DNA from: Phreatobacter cathodiphilus
GTDB taxonomy: Bacteria > Pseudomonadota > Alphaproteobacteria > Rhizobiales > Phreatobacteraceae
Length of the DNA stretch: 64,000 bases
NCBI RefSeq assembly: GCF_003008515.1
Contig: NZ_CP027668.1
Span: forward strand, 1,542,001 to 1,606,000
Reading direction: 5' to 3'
Below, piece after piece: positions 28,206 to 36,948 of the stretch (position 1 is its first letter; every line of letters begins with the position of its first letter). The notes beneath the pieces were generated by a model. The model was given only the letters and a program-made list of their open reading frames with translations. It was not told the DNA's origin and did no database searches. Both the position numbers and the translations under genes were made by a program.

Positions 28206-28522
28206 GGCGGTTTCCGTGTAGGCCCCTAACTAGGCGTTCGATACGGCTGTCTGCAAGGGCGTACGACACGGCATGTGATCCAGACGACGCCGGATGGCAT
28301 CGCAGCGTTCGAACAGTGCCCCATCGGTAGGGATTCCTCGCGCGACGTCCGAATAAGAACCCATCGAACGCTCGGAGAAATATATTGACGATTGCGTAAT
28401 GTTTTATACGCTCGCAAAGATTGAGATCGGCTCCCTCGCCCTGCATTGGGCTCTCCCGAGTACCCTAACCCTTCGCCGCGGCGAGCCGGTGGTCGTATCG
28501 AGGCGTCCAGGTGGGGGGCGTG
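28206..28522. other. 317-bp intergenic region, AT-richer, with GCGTTCGA repeats
   Basis: No gene is visible. The motif gcgttcga occurs at 28234-28241 and 28304-28311, with its reverse complement at 28364-28371. The outer copies form a 9-bp perfect inverted repeat, and the middle one contains the palindrome gttcgaac. The stretch around 28372-28425 is unusually AT-rich for this genome and holds a promoter-like sequence. Confidence 0.5.
28385..28412 (+). promoter_or_regulatory. Candidate promoter for the unknown lipoprotein gene
   Basis: The -35-like ttgacg (28385-28390) and a weak -10-like tacgct (28407-28412) are 16 bp apart, in a locally AT-rich stretch 110 bp before the lipoprotein start. 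The -35 match is good and the -10 is poor. Confidence 0.35.
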
Positions 28523-29413
28523 ATGCGTGCTGTTCATGTGATTGCGGCTCTGTCAGTGGCATTGTCGGCATGTAGCATCAGACCCACACCGACAGGTCTG
28601 GGACGTGCGACCGACACCTACGCGATTTCCATGCGCATCCGCTGCGAAGCGCGGATTGCTCTCAGCGCCATGGCCATAGGGGAATTGCGGCGTCTAGGGT
28701 TCGCCGATATCGCGCGGCGGCTTGAGGCAGGAGAACTGACTTTCGCCCAGATCAACCGTTCGCGCCTCCCTGCTGCGGTGCGCGCCAGGTTCGATCGATA
28801 CGATGGAACGACGATCGGCTACAGTTTCAACTTCAACATGTCGGAATCCGAGAATGCGACGGCCTCGGTCGGCGTTCTCTTCCCCCTCGTCCGGGCGCCG
28901 GTGGTCTTGGGAGCGGCAGCCACGGGAAATCTGGAGAGACAGAACGTCCGGGCTTTCCGCGTTATCGACACCTGGGAGCGGTTGCTGACGACGCCTAGAA
29001 TGGACGAGCGATGCCGAGAGTACGGCGACAGCGCGGTCAATGCGGTCTATCCCATCACGGGCCAAATCGGCATGCTCGAGCAGCTGAAGCTGTTTTTCGA
29101 CCTGACGGAGTCCGGCAACCTCGTCAGCAGCGACAGCCTCATCCCGACCCTTATCGATACGGTCCAGTTCACCACTAAAATCAGCGGCTCGATCAACGGC
29201 GGCGTGCAGTTGGCCCGGCTGGGGAACTCGGCGCAGTTCGCGTCCGCCAGTGGCAGTGCCGACGCCAGCCGCTCGGACATTCACAAGGTGACCATCGCCA
29301 TCGCGCTGCCGCCGGAGAACGCCCCGCTCGACAGAACGATCGCCGAACAACAGATCGTGCGTGACCTTAGCAGGCAGGAGGAGCTTCAGGCTCTGGCCGG
29401 CCTGCGGAGGTGA
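28523..29413 (+). CDS. Lipoprotein of unknown function
   Basis: A 296-residue protein from ATG 28523, with a G-rich ribosome-binding-like stretch (aggtgggggg) just upstream. The N-terminus MRAVHVIAALSVALSAC is a lipoprotein signal with lipobox LSAC (C17). The mature part starts with a helical region (RIRCEARIALSAMAIGELRRLGFADIARRL), then alternating strand-like segments (TTIGYSFNFNMSESENATAS...) that could be a beta-sandwich or barrel-associated domain, and ends in a charged helix. I recognise no family. GC content is lower than in the neighbours. A small unknown gene follows after 48 bp, probably in the same transcript. Confidence 0.75.
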   Translation: MRAVHVIAALSVALSACSIRPTPTGLGRATDTYAISMRIRCEARIALSAMAIGELRRLGFADIARRLEAGELTFAQINRSRLPAAVRARFDRYDGTTIGYSFNFNMSESENATASVGVLFPLVRAPVVLGAAATGNLERQNVRAFRVIDTWERLLTTPRMDERCREYGDSAVNAVYPITGQIGMLEQLKLFFDLTESGNLVSSDSLIPTLIDTVQFTTKISGSINGGVQLARLGNSAQFASASGSADASRSDIHKVTIAIALPPENAPLDRTIAEQQIVRDLSRQEELQALAGLRR

Positions 29414-29461
29414 TCGACACGGCAGAACCGGTCGTTTCGGACATTTTGGGGAGGACTTGCA

Positions 29462-29713
29462 ATGGCAGACCAGGACATGGCCAACGTGCCGGGACGCATG
29501 ATCATCGATATGGTCGCGGCAGCGATCGAGAGTGGCAATCGTGAAGGCTTGGCGGCGCTGTGCGACCGGCACAATCTGACCGCGCAAATCCCGCAAGCTG
29601 CGATGGCGATCCTCCTGCCGTTCCTCAGAGGGGGCCTGTCGCAGGAATCGGCAGGGAGACTCACCACGCTCCAGCGCAGGGGGCTGGAAGGCGATCGCTG
29701 CAATTGCGTGTAA
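29462..29713 (+). CDS. Small protein of unknown function
   Basis: An 83-residue protein with a strong GGGGAGG site before ATG 29462. It is predicted helical: MANVPGRMIIDMVAAAIESG, GLAALCDRH and AMAILLPFLRGGLSQESAGRL. There is no signal peptide. It has two Cys near the C-terminus (CNC). No family is recognised. Its position 48 bp after the lipoprotein gene suggests a two-gene unit. It converges on the purine operon with a 9-bp gap. Confidence 0.65.
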   Translation: MADQDMANVPGRMIIDMVAAAIESGNREGLAALCDRHNLTAQIPQAAMAILLPFLRGGLSQESAGRLTTLQRRGLEGDRCNCV

Positions 29714-29722
29714 CCGTGACCC

Positions 29723-30997
29723 TCACGTCTTAGGCCTCGACGGCGCGAATCCTTCGATGAAGCGGATGAGGGCGGCCACTGCCGCGCCCATGTCGGCGAC
29801 GGTGGCGAATTCCAGCGGATTGTGGCTGATGCCACCCTTACAGCGCACGAACATCATGGCGAAGTCGGTGAGCCTTGCCATGGCCTGCCCGTCGTGGCCG
29901 GCGCCCGAGACGAGCCGTGGCGCGGCGAGCCCGAGACTTTCCATGCTGGCGGCGAGGCCGTCCTGCAGCCAGGGCGCGCAGGCCGCCGTCGGGCAGTCGT
30001 GATAGGTCTCGAAAGCGACGGCACAGCCGCGGGCGGCCGCCAGCGCTTCCGCCCGCGCTGTGAAGGATTCGAGCGCGGCGTGGCGCGGGGCATCGGACGC
30101 GGCCCGGAGGTCGAGGACGAATTCCACCCGGTCCGGGATGACGTTGATGGCGCCCGGCTTGACGCCGATCTGGCCGACGGTCGCCACCATGGCGGCCTCC
30201 GGATGGGCCTTGGCGATGGATTCGGCCATCAGCATCATCTCGGAGGCGGCCAGCAGCGCGTCCTGGCGCAGCGGCATCGGCACGGTCCCCGCATGGCCCG
30301 CCATGCCGGAGACGGTGACGCGGGTGCGGAACTGGCCGGCGATGGAGGTGACGACGCCGAGGGGGGCCTCCTGGTGCTCCAGCACCGGGCCCTGTTCGAT
30401 GTGGATCTCGACATAGGCAAGAGCCTCGTCGCGGCTCATGGCGGCCGTCGGGATGGCGGCAGGGTCGAGACCATAGTCGGCGAGGGCCTGACCGAGCGTC
30501 ACGCCGTCGCGGTCCTGGCCCTCCAGCCAGCGCGGTTCGTATGCCCCCGCGACCGCCGCGGAGGACGACAGGACGGTGGGAAAGCGCACGCCCTCCTCGT
30601 CTCCGAAGGCGAGCACGTCGATGGCGAAGGGGAAGCGGCGGCCGGCATCGCGGAAATGCTCCACCGCGAGGATGCCGCAGACGACGCCGAGCATGCCGTC
30701 GTACTTGCCGGCGTTGATGACCGTGTCGATGTGGGAGCCGATCAGCAGGCGCGGCACCGCATTGGCACCCGGCGCCTCGCCAGCCATCGGATAATGGCCG
30801 CGGACGGTGGCGACGGCGTCCTCCTGCGTCGCCATTCCGGCTTCCGCCATCCACTGCGCCACCAGATGGGCGGCGCGCTTGTGCTCCGGCGTGAGATAGC
30901 GCCGCGTCAGCCGGTCCGGCTCCTCCGAGATGGCCGCGAGTTCGTCCAGCATGGCTTCGGCGCGGCGGCCGAGGCGGTCGATGTCGAGGTCGCTCAT
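29723..30997 (-). CDS. allC: Allantoate amidohydrolase / M20-family Zn-dependent amidase
   Basis: Zinc metallo-amidase of 424 residues in the hydantoinase/carbamoylase branch of M20. Metal motifs: GSHIDTVINAGKYDGMLG, GDEEGVRF, and EIHIEQGPVLE. GHDGQAMA and CKGGISHNPLE near the C-terminus are family hallmarks. The operon context (urate formation and oxidation) points to allantoate amidohydrolase, which releases ammonia and ureidoglycine; ureidoglycolate or N-carbamoyl amino-acid hydrolysis are alternatives. The ATG at 30997 overlaps the puuD stop (ATGA). It is the last gene of the operon. Confidence 0.9.
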   Translation of the reverse strand: MSDLDIDRLGRRAEAMLDELAAISEEPDRLTRRYLTPEHKRAAHLVAQWMAEAGMATQEDAVATVRGHYPMAGEAPGANAVPRLLIGSHIDTVINAGKYDGMLGVVCGILAVEHFRDAGRRFPFAIDVLAFGDEEGVRFPTVLSSSAAVAGAYEPRWLEGQDRDGVTLGQALADYGLDPAAIPTAAMSRDEALAYVEIHIEQGPVLEHQEAPLGVVTSIAGQFRTRVTVSGMAGHAGTVPMPLRQDALLAASEMMLMAESIAKAHPEAAMVATVGQIGVKPGAINVIPDRVEFVLDLRAASDAPRHAALESFTARAEALAAARGCAVAFETYHDCPTAACAPWLQDGLAASMESLGLAAPRLVSGAGHDGQAMARLTDFAMMFVRCKGGISHNPLEFATVADMGAAVAALIRFIEGFAPSRPKT

Positions 30998-32184
30998 CGC
31001 AGTCCGGAGAGATAGGCGCCGAGGGCGGCGCGGTCCTGGTCGGTCATGGCGGTCTGGTTCCCGAGTGGCATGGCCCTGGACTGGACCGCCTGCTGGATCA
31101 CGGCGGTGGCGTGGCGGCGCAGGTCGGCGGCCGTCTCCAGCATGACGTTCTTCGGCGCTTCCGCAATGCCCTCGTGGGTCGGGCGGCGGCCATGGCAGGT
31201 GGCGCAATGGGTGGCGGCGATCTGCAGCGCCTGCGCTTCGCCCACCTGGCCGGCGCCCGCGAGGTCGAGCTTCGGCCGCTGTGAGGTGACGAAGACGGCG
31301 ACGAGCAGCGAGAGCGCCGCCACCGGCACGGCCCAGCCGTAGCTCTTCCAGGGATCGTGCGCCTCGTGCCGGTTCAGCGTGTGCTGCACCAGCGCCCCGG
31401 TGATCACGACGAAGGCGACGACCAGCCAGGAATGGGGATGGGCGTAGAGCATGGGATAATGGTTGGAGACCATCATCAGCAGCACGGGCAGCGTCAGGTA
31501 ATTGTTGTGGGTCGAGCGGGTCTTGCCGATCTTGCCGTATTTCGGGTCGGGCTTGCGGCCGGCGATGAGGTCGGCGACGACGATCCGCTGGTTGGGGATG
31601 ATCACCAGGAAGACGTTGGCCGCCATGATCGTGCCGATGAAGACGCCGACATGGATGAAGGCGCCGCGGCCGGAGAAGACCTGCGAGAAGGCCCAGGCGG
31701 CGCCCACCACCATCAGGAAGACGACGAGGGCGAGAACCGGCGGACGGTCCGCCAGCGGCGACTTGCACAGCGCGTCGTAGAGCAGCCACCCGACGACGAT
31801 GGAGGCGAGCGAGACGGCGATGGCCTGGCCCGGCCCGATGTCGGCGACGGCGGGGTCGATGAGGAAGCCGCGGGCATTGAGATAGTACTGCGCGATGAGC
31901 AGGACGAAGCCGGAGACCCAGGTCAGATAGGCCGCCCATTTGTGCCAGAGCAGGTCCGGCGGCAGGTCGTCGGGCGCCACCAGATATTTCTGCACGTGGT
32001 AGAAGCCGCCGCCGTGCACCTCCCAGGCGACACCGTCGGCACCCGTGGCGCCCGGCGCCCGCGGCTTCAGGCTGAAGTCCAGCGACATGAAGTAGAAGCT
32101 GGTGCCGATCCAGGTGATCCCGGCGGTGATGTGGAACCAGCGCGAGAGCAGGTTGAACCAGTCCGTGGCGAGGGCGATGTCCAT
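30994..32184 (-). CDS. puuD: PuuD-type membrane urate oxidase with cytochrome c domain
   Basis: Integral membrane urate hydroxylase of 396 residues. The N-terminal urate-oxidase domain (about residues 1-300) has roughly eight membrane helices. Conserved segments include NLLSRWFHITAGITWIGTSF, GGGFYHVQKYLVAP, LLWHKWAAYLTW and STHNNYLTLPVLLMMVSNHY. The C-terminal about 85 residues are a cytochrome c with heme-attachment CATCH. The family oxidises urate to 5-hydroxyisourate with electrons to the respiratory chain instead of to oxygen. The start at ATG 32184 (MDIALATDWFN) was chosen over 32271, which overlaps xdhC. Adjacent uraH supplies the next enzyme. Confidence 0.94.
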   Translation of the reverse strand: MDIALATDWFNLLSRWFHITAGITWIGTSFYFMSLDFSLKPRAPGATGADGVAWEVHGGGFYHVQKYLVAPDDLPPDLLWHKWAAYLTWVSGFVLLIAQYYLNARGFLIDPAVADIGPGQAIAVSLASIVVGWLLYDALCKSPLADRPPVLALVVFLMVVGAAWAFSQVFSGRGAFIHVGVFIGTIMAANVFLVIIPNQRIVVADLIAGRKPDPKYGKIGKTRSTHNNYLTLPVLLMMVSNHYPMLYAHPHSWLVVAFVVITGALVQHTLNRHEAHDPWKSYGWAVPVAALSLLVAVFVTSQRPKLDLAGAGQVGEAQALQIAATHCATCHGRRPTHEGIAEAPKNVMLETAADLRRHATAVIQQAVQSRAMPLGNQTAMTDQDRAALGAYLSGLR

Positions 32185-32204
32185 GGGGCGTCCGGCCGGC
32201 CTCT

Positions 32205-33167
32205 TCAGGCGCTGTGTCGCCGGTGAGCCGGCTCTGCGTTGATGGTACGGGACTGCGCCAAGATCAAGCACTCCGCGGCGACCGAGGCGGCGATGACGGC
32301 CGGCTGCTTGCCGGCGAGGCCGGGAAGGCCGATCGGGCAGCGCAGTCCCGTCGCCGCAACCTCACCGAGTCCGACGGCCCCGAGCTGGCGGAGAAACCGC
32401 GCCCGCTTGGTCGCCGAGCCGATCAGGCCGACATGGGCGAAACGACCGGCGGACAGCGCCGCCGTCACCACCGCGAGGTCGAGGGCGTGGCTGTGGGTCA
32501 TGACGAGGATCTGCGCGCCGTCCGGGACGGCGGCCAGAACGGCCTCGGGCGGGCCGGAGCGCAGGCTCGCATTGGCCGGCACCGCCGCCGGGAAGGCGCC
32601 GGGCCGCCCGTCGTGCCAGACCACGCGGAAGGGCAGCGGCGCCAGTGCCAGGACCAGCGCCTTGCCGACATGCCCGGCGCCGAACAGGGCGACCACCGGG
32701 AGCACTTCGCCGAACTGTTCGACGAAGGATGGTGCCTGACCGGCGGCAGCCGTCTCGCCCTCGATCACCTCACGCACGAAACCGCCACCCCGGAGCGTCG
32801 CCCGGGTGCGGAACGGCCCCTTCCGTTCTGCCGCGGCGAGCCGGGTGACGGCATCGAGATCCCCGGCCCCGAAGCGCTCGATGGCGAGGGTGACGTGGCC
32901 GCCGCAGCACTGCCCCAGCGCCGGCCCCAGCGGCTGATCGAGAACGAGGGCGGCGGCGTCCCGGCGTTCCAGCAGCGCCTGCGCCTTCGCCAGCGCCTGC
33001 CATTCCAGGGTGCCGCCGCCGATCGTCCCGAAGAAGGCGCCGTCCGGCCTGACGATCATCCGCGCGCCCGCTCCGCGGGGAACCGAGCCGCGGGTCGCCA
33101 TGACGCTGACGAGGGCGCAGGCCCCTTCCGTGGCGATGAGCGAGGCGACGCGCGGCCAGACCTCCAT
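32205..33167 (-). CDS. xdhC: Xanthine dehydrogenase accessory protein XdhC
   Basis: Molybdenum-cofactor binding and sulfuration chaperone for XdhB, 320 residues. The N-terminal XdhC_CoxI domain includes MATRGSVPRGAGARM, GTIGGGTLEWQAL and the Cys motif QCCGGHV. The C-terminal Rossmann domain has LFGAGHVGKALV and VGLIGSATKRARF. It starts 3 bp after the xdhB stop, with GGGGAGGGG upstream. Confidence 0.94.
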   Translation of the reverse strand: MEVWPRVASLIATEGACALVSVMATRGSVPRGAGARMIVRPDGAFFGTIGGGTLEWQALAKAQALLERRDAAALVLDQPLGPALGQCCGGHVTLAIERFGAGDLDAVTRLAAAERKGPFRTRATLRGGGFVREVIEGETAAAGQAPSFVEQFGEVLPVVALFGAGHVGKALVLALAPLPFRVVWHDGRPGAFPAAVPANASLRSGPPEAVLAAVPDGAQILVMTHSHALDLAVVTAALSAGRFAHVGLIGSATKRARFLRQLGAVGLGEVAATGLRCPIGLPGLAGKQPAVIAASVAAECLILAQSRTINAEPAHRRHSA

Positions 33168-33170
33168 CGC

Positions 33171-35483
33171 TCACCCCTCCCCGGTCTGCTTCCCGCAGGC
33201 GACGAGGATCGCCTCGGGGGTGGCCGGAGCGTCGAGATGCACGGGGCGGCCCGGCCTCAGCGCATGGACCGCGTCGGCGACGGCAGAGAAGACGGAATTG
33301 GCCAGCATCAGCGGCGGCTCGCCGATGGCCTTGGACCGATAGATCGTGTCCTCCCGGTTGGGATTGTCGAAGAAGGCGACGCGGAAATCCGCCGGCACGT
33401 CGCGGGCGGTGGGGATCTTGTAGGTCGAGGGCGCGTGGGTCCGCAGCCGCCCCTTCGCGTCGAAGACGAGCTCTTCCATGGTGAGCCAACCCATGCCCTG
33501 GACGAAGCCCCCTTCGATCTGGCCGATGTCGATGGCCGGGTTCAGCGATCGCCCGGCATCGTGGAGGATGTCGACACGATCGAGCGTGAACTCACCCGTG
33601 AGCGTGTCGATCGTCACCTCCGAGCAGGAGGCGCCATAGGCGAAATAGAAGAATGGCCGCCCCGTCGCCTTCGGCCGGTCCCAGGTGATCTTCGGCGTGG
33701 CGTAGAAGCCCGCCGCCGACAGGTGCGTGCGGGCGAGATAGGCTTTCTTCACCACCTCGGCGAAGACGAGGCTCTTCTCGCCGCACCACACCCTGTCGTC
33801 GCGAAATTTGATGCTCGCCACCGGCACCTGCCAGTCGCGGGCGATGAACTCGGCGATGCGGCCCTTGATCTCGGCCGCCGCGTTGCGGGCCGCCATGCCG
33901 TTCATGTCGGTGCCGGAGGAGGCCGCCGTCGGCGAGGTGTTCGGCACCTTGCCCGTATGGGTGGCGGTGATGCGGACCCGGTCGAGGGCGACGCCGAACT
34001 CCTCTGCCACCACCTGCGCCACCTTGATGAAGAGCCCCTGCCCCATCTCCGTGCCGCCGTGGTTCAGGTGGATGGAGCCGTCCTGGTAGACGTGGACGAG
34101 GGCGCCGGCCTGGTTGAGGAAAGTGGTGGTGAAGGAGATGCCGAACTTCACCGGCGTCAGGGCGAGCCCCTTCTTGAGGAATCGCGACCCCGCGTTGAAG
34201 GCGGCGATACGCTCGCGCCGCGCGCGATAGTCGCTGGAGGCCTCGAGCTGCCGCATGATCTCGCCGGCAACGTTGTCTTCCACGGTCATGCCGTAGGGCG
34301 TGATGTTGCGCTCGTCCGTGCCATAGAGATTGGCGTAGCGCACGTCGAGCGGATCACGCCCGGTAACCCAGGCGATGCGGTCCATCAGCCGCTCGGCGAA
34401 GACCATGCCCTGTGGCCCGCCGAAGCCGCGGAAGGCGGTGTTGGAGACCGTGTGCGTCTTCAACCGCCGCGAGTGGATGTGCACCTGCGGATAGAAATAG
34501 GCGTTGTCCGCGTGGAACATCGTCCGGTCGTTGATGGAGGACGACAGGTCGTGGCTGTAGCCGCAGCGGCCGGCGAACTGCACGGCGACGGCCTCCAGCC
34601 GGCCGTCGGCATCGTGGCCGGCGCTGTAGCCGACGAGAAAGTCGTGGCGCTTGCCGGTCATGACGAAATCGTCGTCGCGGTCGAGCCGGATTTTGGCGGG
34701 ACGACCGGTGAGCCGCGCCGCCAGCGCCGCCATGGCCGCCCAGCCGCTCGCCTGGCTCTCCTTGCCGCCGAAGCCGCCGCCCATGCGCCGCACTGCCACC
34801 TCGACGGCGGCGTCCGGCAGGCCGAGAACCCGGGCGACGACGTGCTGCACCTCGCTCGGGTGCTGGGTGGAGGAATGGATGAGGAAGGTGCCGTCCTCTT
34901 CGGGGACGACCAGCGCCGCCTGCCCCTCCAGGTAGAAATGCTCCTGGCCGCCGATCCGCATCTCGCCGTCGACCCGGTAGCTGCTCGCGGCGATGGCCGC
35001 CTCGGGATCACCGCGCCGGAATGAGTAGGCCGGCATCAGGTCGGCGTCGGCCGCGAGCGCCTCGGCGACGTCGACGAGGGGCGCTGCCTCCTCCACCTCG
35101 ACCACCGCAAGCCGGGCGGCGCGCCGCGCCGCGTCCCGGCTTTCCGCCACCACGGCGAAGAGCGGCTGGCCGTGGAAGGATACGGTCTCCGCCGCGAAGA
35201 GCGGGTCGTCGCCGGCCACGGGGCTGACGTCGTTGGCGCCGGGAATGTCGTCCGCCGTCAGGACGGTCACGACACCGGGAACCGCACGCACCGGGGCGAG
35301 GTCGAGCCGGACGAGCCGGCCGTAGGCCACCGGCGATCCGCCCGGCACGACGTGCAGCGTCCCCTCCGGCTCGCGGATGTCGTCGATGTAGGGCGCGGCG
35401 CCCGTCACGTGCCGCTCCGCCGCGTCGTGGCGGATCGACCGGCGGACGTGCCGCAGCCTCTCCCCGTCCCGCTCAGGCCGCAT
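33171..35483 (-). CDS. xdhB: Xanthine dehydrogenase, molybdopterin-binding large subunit
   Basis: Catalytic subunit of 770 residues that hydroxylates hypoxanthine and xanthine at a molybdenum centre. Family segments include HVTGAAPYIDDI, GGFGGKESQ, FRGFGGPQGM, NHGGTEMGQGLF and the terminal KAIGEPPLMLANSVF, which contains the active-site Glu. I chose ATG 35483 with GGGAG upstream; this overlaps the end of xdhA by 11 bp. With xdhA and xdhC it forms the complete enzyme-maturation set. Confidence 0.96.
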   Translation of the reverse strand: MRPERDGERLRHVRRSIRHDAAERHVTGAAPYIDDIREPEGTLHVVPGGSPVAYGRLVRLDLAPVRAVPGVVTVLTADDIPGANDVSPVAGDDPLFAAETVSFHGQPLFAVVAESRDAARRAARLAVVEVEEAAPLVDVAEALAADADLMPAYSFRRGDPEAAIAASSYRVDGEMRIGGQEHFYLEGQAALVVPEEDGTFLIHSSTQHPSEVQHVVARVLGLPDAAVEVAVRRMGGGFGGKESQASGWAAMAALAARLTGRPAKIRLDRDDDFVMTGKRHDFLVGYSAGHDADGRLEAVAVQFAGRCGYSHDLSSSINDRTMFHADNAYFYPQVHIHSRRLKTHTVSNTAFRGFGGPQGMVFAERLMDRIAWVTGRDPLDVRYANLYGTDERNITPYGMTVEDNVAGEIMRQLEASSDYRARRERIAAFNAGSRFLKKGLALTPVKFGISFTTTFLNQAGALVHVYQDGSIHLNHGGTEMGQGLFIKVAQVVAEEFGVALDRVRITATHTGKVPNTSPTAASSGTDMNGMAARNAAAEIKGRIAEFIARDWQVPVASIKFRDDRVWCGEKSLVFAEVVKKAYLARTHLSAAGFYATPKITWDRPKATGRPFFYFAYGASCSEVTIDTLTGEFTLDRVDILHDAGRSLNPAIDIGQIEGGFVQGMGWLTMEELVFDAKGRLRTHAPSTYKIPTARDVPADFRVAFFDNPNREDTIYRSKAIGEPPLMLANSVFSAVADAVHALRPGRPVHLDAPATPEAILVACGKQTGEG

Positions 35484-36948
35484 GGGAGGCTCCCCCGAGC
35501 GGCGCGAGCCGCGTCGTCGAGCGGTCACCGGCTGCGATTTCCGCGAGCGCCTTGGTGACGAGATTGCCGGCGACGCTCAGCCGGTAGGCGGCGGAGGCGC
35601 GGTGGTCGTCGAGCGTCGAAAAATCCTCGCCCAGCCGCGCCACGGCCCGTCCGATGGCCGCCGAGTCGTCGGGGGCGACGCCCTCGAGCGCTGCTTCGAC
35701 CGCCGCGGCGCGCTTCGGGATGCCGGCCATGCCGCCGAAGGCGATGCGCGCCTCATTGATGCGCCCCTCGGTGAGCCGGACCTTGAGCGCCATCATGACG
35801 GAGGAAATGTCCTGGTCATGGCGCTTGGCGATCTTGAAGGCCCGTAGATGCTCGTCTGCCCCCGGCTTCGGCACGGTCAGAGAGGTCAGGATCTCACCCG
35901 GCAGGCGGTCCTGGCGGCCATAGGCGAGGAAGAACGTCTCGACCGGCAGCCTCCGCACGGTCTCGCCATGCCGGAGGGACACCTCCGCCCCCAGCGCGAT
36001 GAGGAGTGGCGGCATGTCGCCGATGGGCGAACCATTGGCGACGTTGCCGCCGATCGTGCCGGCGGTGCGCACCTGCGCCGAGCCGAGGCGCTGGAGAAGC
36101 AAGGCGACGTCGGGGTCAAACGTGCCCAGAGCCGGCGCCGCCTCGGCATAGGTGACGGCCGCGCCGATCGTCAGCGCCTCGTCCGTCTGCGACAGCGCCC
36201 GCAACTCGGCCACCCGGCCGGTATGGACGATCCTGGCCAGCGCCCTCAGATGCTTGGTGATCCACAGCCCGACGTCGGTCGCCCCGCCCACCAGCGTCGC
36301 ATCGGGATGACGCTGCATGAGCGCCGCGAGGGCATCGAGCGAGGCTGGCGCGGCGAAGAAGGCTTCCTCGTTGCCGACGAAGACGTCGTCGCCATCGGCG
36401 AGGGCTGCCAGCGCCGCCGCGGTCGCCGCGCCCCGCCGGGCGTGCGCGTCGTCGGGGGCCGCGGAACAGGCGGCGAGCGCCGCATCGACGATCGGGCGAT
36501 AGCCGGTGCAGCGACAGAGATTGCCGGCGAGCCGATCCAGCACGGCGTCCCGGTCAGCGCCCGCACCCTCCTGGTAGAGGGTGAACAGGCTCATCACGAA
36601 GCCCGGCGTGCAGAAGCCGCATTGCGAGCCGTGATGATCGACGAGCGCCTGCTGCACCGGATGCAGACGTTCGCCGTCCGCCAGATCCTCGACGGTGACG
36701 AGTTCGGCGCCGTCAATCTGCCCGAGCAGCAGGATGCAGGCATTGGCCGGCTCATAGGCCAGGCGGCCGTGCTTCACCCGGCCGAGCGCCACCGTGCAGG
36801 CGCCGCAATCGCCCTCGCCGCAACCTTCTTTGGTGCCGGTCAGGCGGCGGTCGAGGCGCAGCCAGTCGAGCACGGTCGTCATCGGCGGAAAGCCTTGCGC
36901 CTCGACCACGGCGCCCCGGTGCAGGAAGCGGATGGGCCGTGTCGTCAT
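35473..36948 (-). CDS. xdhA: Xanthine dehydrogenase, FeS/FAD small subunit
   Basis: Electron-transfer subunit of 491 residues. The N-terminal plant-type [2Fe-2S] cluster has C43, C48, C51 and C71; the second [2Fe-2S] cluster has C110, C113, C145 and C147. The FAD domain follows, with VGGATDVGLWITK and TIGGNVANGSPIGDMPPLL, then the CO dehydrogenase flavoprotein C-terminal domain. All eight cluster cysteines are present. The ATG at 36948 overlaps the uraH stop (ATGA). Confidence 0.96.
   Translation of the reverse strand: MTTRPIRFLHRGAVVEAQGFPPMTTVLDWLRLDRRLTGTKEGCGEGDCGACTVALGRVKHGRLAYEPANACILLLGQIDGAELVTVEDLADGERLHPVQQALVDHHGSQCGFCTPGFVMSLFTLYQEGAGADRDAVLDRLAGNLCRCTGYRPIVDAALAACSAAPDDAHARRGAATAAALAALADGDDVFVGNEEAFFAAPASLDALAALMQRHPDATLVGGATDVGLWITKHLRALARIVHTGRVAELRALSQTDEALTIGAAVTYAEAAPALGTFDPDVALLLQRLGSAQVRTAGTIGGNVANGSPIGDMPPLLIALGAEVSLRHGETVRRLPVETFFLAYGRQDRLPGEILTSLTVPKPGADEHLRAFKIAKRHDQDISSVMMALKVRLTEGRINEARIAFGGMAGIPKRAAAVEAALEGVAPDDSAAIGRAVARLGEDFSTLDDHRASAAYRLSVAGNLVTKALAEIAAGDRSTTRLAPLGGASHAA

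Noticed and set aside
32214-35024. 936-codon open frame opposite xdhC and xdhB
   Set aside because: Composition (His/Arg/Gly/Asp repeats) is typical of a complementary-strand shadow; it spans two well-defined genes.
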